Source: Stenopsyche tienmushanensis (taxonomy: Eukaryota > Arthropoda > Insecta > Trichoptera > Stenopsychidae). Taken from it: a stretch of 64,000 nt of DNA. Made by a program: the position numbers and the translations under genes. This document shows, piece after piece, positions 37,601 through 49,600 of the stretch. Below the pieces are notes generated by a model that was given only the letters and a program-made list of their open reading frames with translations, was not told the DNA's origin and made no database searches. The stretch spans positions 496,001-560,000 of the forward strand of contig WACJ01000124.1 in the NCBI GenBank assembly GCA_008973525.1, written 5' to 3'. The first letter of the stretch is position 1. Each line of letters begins with the position of its first letter.

Positions 37601-40600
37601 ATTTAATAATAAATACTTTTGAATATAGGGATAATTGGAACTTGTTTTTTGTCTAAAAAATGTATATTACACCTATAAAAAAGCAAGAGAAAGATATAAC
37701 AAAAATTAGTTAACAAAATCGGTAAATGTATTTCATCATCATCATCATAGTGCAGCCACAAACAGTCCACTGCAGAACTATGGGCCTCTTCAATATCCAT
37801 TCACAGGAAGAGGTTACATCCATCTCGTCTGTATCATACATTCACCTCCTCATTCGCTCAATACTGAAGGTAGCATAACATCTGAGTTTCATTTAGAACG
37901 CTCACCCAGTGGGTCTCCTGAATGAATGTATTGATGAACGCTTTCGCGACCGTCTCAATAGGGATTGTGGGAGCTTTGTAAAGACTGAGTATTTTTCTTC
38001 TGAAGACAGTGGAAAACTACTCTAGACGACGTTTTTGATTCTACTGGAAAGGGCTTTCTGGAGTGTAAAGAGTCCAGTCTCTCCGTTCATCGCTATGGTG
38101 AAGACATACGCGACGCTTAAGTGCATCTCGGATTCGCTCCTACACCAACTGAGGATGTCTCCCCGTCAGGTTGGCAAGATGTATTTAAAGTGAAACAAGT
38201 ATATTTTGATTTCAAAGCATAGTATATATGTTAAGGAAAAAATAATTGAAAGCTTAAAAAGGATAATTAAAAAATATATACCTCCTGATTGATGAACTGA
38301 TCCAATTCCAGCTTCAATAGCTATCTTTTGTCTTAGTTCATCCGCTATTAATAGCATTGTTATTCTAAAATAAAGAGAAACATAATGAAAAAAATAATCA
38401 CAATCATTTTAGCTCATTTATTTTGCATGTTCTATTGTTCTCGGCTTACGACAGTGCAATTTACAATGGTTTGATTTACAACGGTTCGCACGTCCAATCT
38501 CATATTTATCTCTTTTGACAAACAAACAGTTGCTGAGATTTCCCTAAAATTTTATATATATATATATATAGGAGAATTCCAGCAACTGTTCGTTATGTAT
38601 GGTAAATGTGATTTCATATCAAAGCAAATGTCAAAAGCAAAATTTTGCATCTACTTATGTTTTTGTTGTTATTGTTTTTTTTAAATCCACTTATGATCAA
38701 TGTATATGAATCTATGTCAGTCGTAAGTCAAGAAATCTCTGTAATGCTATCTGCAATAGAAAGATTAAAAAATATTATTACCTATGTATTATACTCGGAA
38801 GTAGCATAGCTTTCAACCAAAGCGTTCCAGGAAATTCATATTTTATACAGAACTCTGGGATTAGTTTTTCATCATAGACTGGCATACCAGGTTGCTCATT
38901 ATCACAATGCATAGCCTTTTGTTTTTTCTTACTAATGTATTTTTCTAATGTTGCTGTTCTTGGTACTAAGCAATTCATTTTACCACCAATTGGTACAACC
39001 TTGAAAAGGTAGTTTTTGTTAAAAACATCGTCATATTAATCAATGTGCAAAGTATATTATTCAAGCAGCAGATGAAATGGTATTCAATTAGAATTATGAT
39101 TTTTCATAAAGGCAAACATTGCAATGACTTAAGGGGTCATCTCATTTTATCACGTCAAAAAAAATCGTTTTTTTTTAAATTTAATTTTTCGAAAGGACAT
39201 GTCTCTAAGGAAGTCGTTCATAATTTTGGTGAAGAATTTCATTATACCGTTTATTTATTGTGAAAAAAAATTATTAAAAATTGCCTATTTTTTTGGGCCG
39301 TCAAAGTAAAATGTCCCCTTAAAGCATTGTACATCTTTTTAAGGAGTGACCAAGTGTTGGTATAGTGGCTTAGATCCTGGACTCTTGTTGCAAAGGTTCG
39401 GGTTCAAATCCAGATTGTGGAAAAAATTTTCACCGTACCAACAAATTTGGGAGATCGGAAATATTAATATTTCTGATCGATCGTCTCGATCCAGGTTTAC
39501 CCTGATTTCCTGGATTAGAAAAAGTAAATTCTGAGGCGATTAATAAAGTCGTGCAGGGAAGCCCATGAGTGAGTAATTGAATTTGCAACAATAATTAAAT
39601 TATCATTTATATATATATAATGATAATTTCGCTACTCACTCATAGATTCTCTCCTCTCCTACCTTTCCAAATAATCCTATCCTTACTTTACCACGTGTGG
39701 AAGGCAACGGGAAACCACCACATTAAATCATCTCCCAAGTAAGATCTCCTATGGAGATCACCCTATATCCGTTATCGGATATGACACATCAAAGATTCAT
39801 GCTTTGATGGACGTCATAAGGATTTAAAAAATGCAGTGATGATTATATTCATCTCACAGACTTGAGTAAATATGAAAATCTGGAAAATATAAAATTCTTA
39901 ATATTTACCCTTAGAAGAGATTGATTTTTTGGTCCTACAACAGTGAGTTTATATTTATCTTCATAATAATCGGCAAATGATCCATAATTGTCATTGGGAA
40001 ACGGTGAGTTTGGGGTCAAATCTTCTAAAACATCTGTGACTAAATACCTAGAATTACATTAAACAGCATTAAAAAAATCATATCAATAACACATTTTTAA
40101 TTAAGGTAATGTACGTTTTGATAAAGTTACACACATATACTTTTCCAGCAATCAAATGCTCTTATGTAAATAATATCAGTCTTCGTCAAGATCTATTGGC
40201 ATTCACAAATGATTACAGAACTAGTGATAAATATTATAAAACGGGGAATTTATTTATTTCCTTCTTTTCGGTAGCAAATTAATTATCGCATAGAAAATAA
40301 GACGTTTAAAAGACAAATTAATATCACAAATGATAAATACAATGCAGTGCTTTACATCACTTATGCATGTAAATATTACAATAGAAATGAAGAATTTCTA
40401 CTCAATAGACATTTTATTAATTCATTTTAATTAAATTAAAGTTAAAATAGATGGCCGTCAATTGTGAGATATTTTTCATTTAATATTTTAAAAAGCAGTT
40501 TTATTTTATACTCGAAAAGTTTTCTGACCACATTATAAAGTTTTTAAAAGCTCTACATTATAAAGAAAGAAATCTTACTTGCAACTTATAGGTCCTCTAT

Positions 40601-43600
40601 ACCAAGGCATTACAACGCTATGCTGATAGTTTTCTTTAGTAACATTAATACTTCCTCTCTGTTCAAATGTAGGTGTATAGTAATCTTCAAAATGGCTATA
40701 TTTATTAATACTCTCCCAGTCAATTTCATACTTTTCTTGATGTGGCATCAAGCGTGTAGGTACAATAAGGAAAAAGTTATACAGCTTATATGGATCATAT
40801 ATTACGAATCGTTGATTGCAGCCAATTACATCAAATAAAATCATATGGTGAAATCTGGCAATTATTTTAAGATTATTGTAGAATAAACTTATAATTTCGA
40901 AATCAATAAAACGCATTTGAATAAATTAAAGTTATTATATAAGAGACAGATTCAAGTACGGATGATAACTCAAAAACTATTTTTGAATATTTACCTAAGC
41001 AAATGATATTGTGTGTAGATTTATTCTTTGTGGGAAAAATAGTAGAAAGAATTAAATATAAAGGTTACCAGAAATTGTAATCATTTCATTTGTTGACCAC
41101 TTTCGGGGACTAGTTGCGCTTCGGTTGCTGCATTTTTAAGTTGTGTTTTGCATTCTTTCGGTGACTACTCATCAAGAATAAATTGTGGGTTGTAAAATTC
41201 AAATTTAACAACACACCTAACAATGGATCGATTTTCACCGAGTGAAGAATTTAACGCTAACAACACGCGCCACTAAAAATATTTATGATGTACTAGTTGA
41301 TATTTTAAATGTTCGCAAATATCAATATTAGTTCCAGATATTTCGATTTAAAAAATATTCCTGAAAGAGGAAGACTGCGTAAGGTGGATGTCACTTTTTA
41401 AAATTTTTATAGCTTAGTTGACTGCCTATGCCCTGCTTTCAGTTTTAGTTCAACAGAAAACCTTTGACAAGTGGCGAGTCGTTTGATATCACTGAGAAAA
41501 CACGCCTAATGCGCTTATAACTCCGCCATTGTTATTTATTTTTAGAAAAATAAAATAAATTAGCACTTTAAGGTTGTAATAAAATATTGTCAAAAATTTA
41601 AAATGATACGATTATTTAATCAACATTAAAAAAATAATGTAAAAAGACGAAATTTTCGAGCGTCTAAAGGGATTGCCCTTCTTAATTTAAAAAATGATTA
41701 TCTTTATCGGTAACCTTTATATAATAGACTCATAAGTTCAAATTATTTGCTAACAGAAATAGTCGGTTTCGGAAAAGAATCAATAGTTCATATCACACCT
41801 GAATCCAATTCCTTATATAATTCATAGTATGCTTAATAAAGTATTTATACCTGACAAGTGGAGGTACCTCATTGTCTGCTATTTTAACCTCAGAATATTG
41901 CGTTTCAATGTCAATCAAGACTTCTCCAGAACTGATGAATAGTGGAAATGAACATATTTTATCCATTTTTTTTGGGGTGATGATTCCAAAACTATTAGGA
42001 TAATTTAATAATTCATTGATCTCTTCGTTATGTTCATAAGTGGGTGATAATAGTGGAGTTATTTTAATAAATTGTAGATAGAAAGTGTCTTGATCGTAGT
42101 CTCTTAGAAAACATTGTGGAAACTAAAAGAATATAAATAAACATTGTAATCAGGGCTTTGAACTGTTATTTTTTAATTTCGGTTTTGTTTACGTTCTTAA
42201 CATTTATATCAGTTTAGTTATGATTTTCATTCCGACAAAAATAATAGTTTATCGATTTCGTTCCGGTTCGAAGCCCTGGTTGTAATGATGATGAATTGAT
42301 ATTAACTATGATGGAACTTAAAACTGAACTAGGTAAAATCAATTCCCTTCAGTTGAATTTGAATATAAAGATCAACCAATTCCTCATCATCATTGTTTTA
42401 ACATATTATACTATTACTGTATTTTCTTCTCGAAGATATTCATAATTCGGGAGCTATTAATCATAATAGATTTGGGGCAGGGAAAATCACAAAAATAAAA
42501 TGAATCAACTTTAAAAAAAAGGTAAGTCCATAGGTCGTAGGAATCCACAGGATGTGTGTTTTTTGTAAGGTGCGAATTAAATTTTAAAATAATTAACAGT
42601 GTGCACTTGATATTATGGACTTACCTTTCTAAAGTCTTATTTAATATAATAATTTTATAAAATACCTTCTTTTCATATAATTCATTAATGCTAGATGATG
42701 AAGATACTTTATCATTATTCATTTTTGGCCAATGAGAAAATAAAAGATTATTGTTTTGTTCATTAAACACCATTTTAGATCTGTTGAAATAAAAAACAAC
42801 TAAATGAAGAATCATCAATTATGATTATAATTAATTCACATAATATTTATACAAACCTTACAGCCGGTAATAAATTATCATCTAATTCACCAGCCTTATG
42901 AAGACATTTACACATTTCTAAGGCTGCTATCTGCTTTGCACTTTTAATATTTTCTACAAATGGGCTCTGCAAAAAACAGTATTATATAAAATGTGCATTT
43001 ATATTTCTAAACTAAAATATTAGTATGTTTGATATAATATATATAATAAAAAATACCTCAGCGCTTATTTTCACTGGACAATTTACTGGCATTTGGACTG
43101 CCATTGCTACAAAATTATCTCTTTTTTTCTTTGACCATATTGGTTGTGGAATAGTGTATATATCATGTGGAAGGATTGAGCAATATCGATTCAAAAGACT
43201 AATAGATGAATTAATGGTGATTGTTGCTAAATTTAAAATAAATATTTTCATCTATAAATTCCATTTATTTTATATTAACCCTTAGGCTAATAAAAAATAG
43301 TTTATGAATTTAGTCTTAAAATATCAGTCGAACAGAATCCATTCTCTTACTATTACAACATATGCATACTTAACATGTTCGCGGACACGTCTGCATTATT
43401 TGTCATTTTTGGTATGAAAAATTACTGCATAATGCAGACGTGTCCATGAACGCGTTAAGCAATTACCATTATTGAATTTGTAAGGCTCATAATATTTTTT
43501 AAAAGCATCTGCTACTTCGTCTTCTGTAGGACTGGATCTGTCTTCAGTTTTTCCAATTAGTAGCTGGAAGAATGAAATAAATTAACAGAATAATAATAGA

Positions 43601-46600
43601 AGTACTAGTGGATGACTTTTGTTTGAATCCCTTAAAAGTGCAGTTGTGAAAAATAAAACTGTGCTGCTTAAACCAGCGGTCACCAAACTGACTGAGGGGG
43701 ATATACAAAATGAAAATTTAACTTAGTAAAACAGAGGAATTACAAACTAAAATATACAAAATGCAATAGGATTTGTTTGGCCCAAGCATTTAAAGATTCC
43801 AATCTCATCATTTCTCAAAAAAATTGGTGAGCCCCATCTTAAATTATTACAAAGGTTATTTTTTTTTTTAAATTGTAACATTCATCACAGCAATACAAAT
43901 GAACACTAACCTCGTCTAATTTGGTGAGTATATTTTGAAATTCCTCAAGTTTTTGAGTAGTTTGGGCATGATTTTCACGTGACACCAAAATGACGTAAGA
44001 GGCATCACTGTGACGTCCTCTGCCTTTGCTTTGTATATATCCTCTAAATGAAAACATCTCATCATAGCGAATGACAAGATTGCATTTTGGTAAATCATAG
44101 CCTTCCTCCAAAATCTCTGTGCTAATAAGACAGTTTAGCAATCTAGAATATATTAAATAAATGATATTAAGCCCAAAGGAAAATAGATCATATTTTTATA
44201 TTTTAATGAAGAATTTTCAGATTCAAATAAATATCTTCTTATATTAGATTGTCCCGTTACGAATGTCGTCTTTCAAATGAAAGAGTTAAATTCAAACAAA
44301 AACATTATTAATTAATGTTAATAACATTATTAACAAATTCTTCTTCTTCATAAGGTGCCATATCTGTTATAGGATGTAGGCTATCTCCTTAGGAGACTAG
44401 GGAAAGGATTTTCATGTGGTGGTTTCCAATTACCTTCCAATTGTAGTTGTTAGAATAGAATTATTTGAATAGGAATTTTAGGTAGGCGAGAATCTATAAG
44501 TGAGTAAGTAATGAAAGTATTATTCAATTTGAATAATATTTTAATTATTATTGCAAATCCAGCCATTCACAACCGGCCTCTATTAACAAGTATGTTGCCA
44601 GATCATTCAGATGCGTGTGATAGATGTTCTTCTGTGGGGGCCCGTCACACGTATTTGGGTGACATTTTCTTCTTCCATTTAAATAAAATTTTATAAGTTA
44701 TTGTCAGTGGAGAAAAAAATATGCCAACTGTCCAAATATGATCTTTCAAGATTGACCTTGAAATTTGCATTCCTGCCTTTGGCTGCTCATAGGACCCTTT
44801 ATTTATGATGTGGCTACCATCTAACTTATCTTCACATTGTTTTAATTAGTTTGCCCAATGACAGAGCAAAATAAATAGCAGATGACAGAAGATGTGCCAC
44901 AAGTCGCATTCTTAGAGTCCATAATTAATTAGTGTGTTACGAGTATCGAATTTGGCCTCCGTGAGAATTTCATTGATTCACGTTGGGTGATGAATATGTT
45001 AATTACCCCAGCATTCAGCTCAGCGTAAAGCTGAATCAAGGGGATTGAACAGAAATATTTGTTCGATACATCCGATAACAGATATGGCGTCTTAAGATCT
45101 AACCCAAAATCTGGTCAAACTATTATTATCAAAGTAAATATAATATCAACACTGAGACTATAAGCTAAATATACATACCCATGGTTGAATTTTGCCAATG
45201 TGATACTATTCTTCTTTTTTTCATACAAACTTTCTCTGGTGTCATTAAATGGAGTGACATTAAAACCGGTTACAAAATCATGTTTGAGAAAATTAAATTT
45301 CCAATGACTTTTTATAACTTGATTTAATAACATGCTAAGAACCAGTGAAGATTTTCTTTCTTTCACAAAAATAATACAACAAATAGGACTATTATGTCTT
45401 TTGAAACATTTATCTGAAAAAAATGGAAATAGCTGCATTTAAAAAATACAATAAAGGATTCAGTAAAAAAAAAATAATGTATCAGTCTTACTTTTATCAT
45501 AATTGGGAGAATATTCAAGAAGAATGTTGAGCAGGCTCAATATTTTAGATGAAGAAAATTTTTCAATTTGTTCATATCCTTGATACGCTGACATTTGATT
45601 TTGTAGAAATCCTCTAGCTTTCGTCATTCTAGTAATCATTGATTGTATTACTGGTTGATTTTCATATGAAGCCTTTATTTTCATACGCTCAAGTTTAATA
45701 ATAGCTGCCAATAATGATATTGAACCACCAAATATACCCATATCAAGAAAAGATCTTTTTACTAAACTACATATTTTTTTTAGATTACGGAAAGTCTAAA
45801 AATAAAAAATAGCTTGTTATATTTCATGTCACACATTCAATTTGATTAAAGAATTAATTTAGAATACAGTAAACAGTTTCTATTTAATCTAAAGCAATAA
45901 AAGCATAAAATTATATAACTTCAGTTATATGTATGTCTACCTTTGGTTCTGCGTTGATTGTATCATATCCTTTTAACTTAGATGCTCCCTTAGACTTATT
46001 AGTGGGCAAGAGTAGTTCCAAAAACATGTCTAAATTACACAGTTCACGTAAAACAACTTCATCAATTTCAGTTGGACTATATTTTTCGAAAATCACAACG
46101 AATTCGTTTGGACTTGTAGAACAACTGTAAGAGATAAAGAAATAAAACCAAGGAATATAAAGAAAAAGCAATGTCTTATAGTATTTGTTAAATATGTTAA
46201 TTAAATATTGTGAAAATCATTAAAACCACAACAGCCAGTTAACTGCCATAAGCATCTATAAAAAAACTTTGAAAGATCATGTTGGAGATGGGAATCCCGA
46301 GTAAGCTGGTGAGGCTGTTAAGGATCTGCATGTCTGGATCTGTTATTATAGTACGCTCCAACAACAGGGGGATGCCCTCTCCCCATTACTTTTTAATATT
46401 GCGTTGGAGGCAATTATGAGGGAAACTGGAAGATCGGGACATGCAGATCCATGGAAGAATGATGCAATCCATCTCGCCTTTGCTGACAACATCGATGTCG
46501 TGGCTAAATCGAGATCGGAGACTTTGGCAGCACTTAAGTCTATCGACGGAGTTGCTGCTAATTTTGGCATGAAAATTAATTACGAAAAAACAAAATATAT

Positions 46601-49600
46601 GGTGGTATCAAGGGGAATGTTGGAGGTTAGACCTCCGTGAGTATCAATAATGAAAATATTGAAAGGGTCCAAGAGTTCAAATACCTTGGATCCATCCTCA
46701 CGGAGAAAAAATCTTATAGAACATTATTAAAGCCGTTAGTGGTTTACAAGGGTGAAACATGGACTCCAAAGTCATGATGTCAAATTGTGAGGCATAGACG
46801 TGTATGGCAAAGCGTCGATAACAAGCTTAGTCCGAAACGCTGTCTCCAATGGGGAGGCCATGTGACACAGATGTATACTAATAGAGTCCCTCAAATCATT
46901 TTGAATGACAGTAGACCCGTCGGAAAGAAGATTTTACAAAGAGACAATAAATTTCAATTCAATCTAATTAACTTTTTTACATCACTAATTTGTATTTAAA
47001 TCGCTTTATAATATAAAAAAATACTATTTCAATTCTAGATAGGATAGATTATAACACAAAGAAAATACTAACTTAAGAACCTCCTCCGTTAGATCAGATG
47101 TACAAATTTTGGAATTAAGTGTGGTTTCTAATTCTTTAATCGTTGATTCAAGATCTTCAATTCTGATAGATTTATTCAAAAGAGTAGCTGTTAATCCTGA
47201 AATCATAATTTAAATGTACAAGTTATCACATACAATTCTACATCATTTCTGATATCCAACGAGATAATTAACGCTTTGGCGGACACTATGCATCATTTTT
47301 GGTATGAAAATATGACGCATAGTGCAGACGTGTCCGTCAAAGCATCAAGTTCTGGAATAGACTCTTTTAATTTTTTTTAAAGTTGGTTTTTGCAAGCCCA
47401 TCTGCTTTACACTTTTGACACATTTTTAATAATCATTAACTATAACTTCCGTAGATTTCAGCTTAAAATGTTTGAATTACGAGTCGTACTATTAAATCAT
47501 GAAACTAGAATTAATTATACAGAAAGACCCTATATTAGTTTTCTGAAAACAAATCCAATTTTGGAGTGAATTAACCCTCCATCGGTTGCAATGCATCTAC
47601 CAGATTCGAACATACAAAGCTATTTATTTTAATCAAGTGAAGAAAACAAAAATATTTCAACAATTTAATCACAATTAGTGTACAGTAGAAGAAGATACAA
47701 TGGCGCCGAGTTGTCACAAATGCTTTTAAACTTTAAATATCTTGAAATATATATGCTATGAATGTCAAATCTGGTTAAATGCTGTAGAATATTTTAACAA
47801 ATCTTGATCTAATCATGTTTTATTTTATTAAAAAAAATATTAATATTATATATGCCTTTTTGGTTAATTATACTTTACAACAATAATCTGGTCTCTATAT
47901 TGACTAAAAAGTGTGAGACATGTCTTCGAGGTACCAAATAAGCATATTAAACAAGACATTCATTCTTAATGGTCGGTTCCTGCGTTCTTGTGTGATAGCA
48001 AAACAATGCAAAAGCCTGTTCGTGCATTAGCATGTTTAAAAAGAACATTAAAATATTAGTTCAGCTATTATGCAAAAACGCAGATATGAACACGAAGAGT
48101 TAAAACACAAATATTTTTACCTATAATTCGAGGTGCATGTTTATCTGGAACATCTTGAAGAAAACCAAGTATTTGTCTCATGGGATGATTATCGACAGCA
48201 ATATGACATTCGTCAAATATAATTAGATTTATCTTCGAAAATTCAATATATCCGTGTAAAAGCATATCTAATAGTATCTGACTGGTTAAAATGATTACCT
48301 GAAAATGTAGACATTTAAATATCAACAATTGAATTAGCATAGTTTTAATTAAAATGATTTAGTTATGTTTTAATTTTTCAAAATAAATCCATATTGCCAC
48401 ATAGGCAAAAAGCGTTTCACAAAAAAATTATGCATTTATATAAATCACTATGGCTTGAAGTAGTTCCAGATGTTTTAATATTTTTTTGATTATGTTACTT
48501 GTACATATCACCGCCAATATAGGTAATCAAACAGTTATAGAAAGTTTATATACTGTCTTTTTCTGATAATAAGACATCTCTTCTATCTCGGTATGAAGAT
48601 CCGTTTTTGTGGTTGTAACTGAAGATGATACTATGCAATAATCCTGTATGGAAAAATAATGGCTTTCTTTCGGACAAGTACCTGTTTCGAACCTTCAATC
48701 AATAGTAACAATTAAAAAGGTCCTTCTTTGTGTATAGTGGTATTTTTCTGGAAATCGCTCGGTAAGTTGTACAGTGACGAGGAGACAACCTCAGTTAATG
48801 TTTGGAACAAATCCGAGATGCACTTAAGTGTCACGTATGTTTTCACCCTATCCCGGCAATGCCCTAGCGAGGAAAGGGGGGACTGGACTCTTTGCACTCC
48901 AGAAAGCCCTTTCCAGTAAAATCAAAAAGGTCATCTAGAGCAGTTTTCCACTGTCTCCCTATGAAAACTACTGTCTTTACAAACTTCCCAAACGTTTGGT
49001 GAGCGTTTGAAATAAAACTCGGTGGTAATGCTACCTTCAATATCGAGCGAATGAGGAGGTGAATGTAGACGAGATGGATGTAACCCCTTCCTGTGAATGG
49101 ATATTGAAGAGACCCATAGTTCTGCAGTGGACTGTTTATGGCTGCACTATGACGATGATGATGATGACTCAAACCCGATCAGTCTACAACAGTGATCGTT
49201 CATTCTGAATAATTCAAACAATCGAAACACAAGCTCATATAAAACGGTCTGTTTTGGTCAATAACTAAAAAAGGATTATTCTTCGTGATAATGCGAGACC
49301 ACATACTGCAGAAATAGCTCGAGAAAAAGTAAGGGAGCTTGGATTAAAATTATACCTCATCCAACTTATTCATCAGATCTCGCGCTGACGAAATACTACC
49401 TTTTCAGATAGCTAGAGCATACATTAAGACGTAAAGAAATTAACAATGTTGGAGAAGTAAAAATGCACTTAGATAAGATTTTCAGTGAAAAATCAAGACA
49501 AAAGAGAATTGAAAAAAATTCTTTATGCTGGCAAAAGGTGATAGAAAACATTGGAAATTAATTGGTTGATTAATATTTAAGATTTCTTTAATAAATAAAT

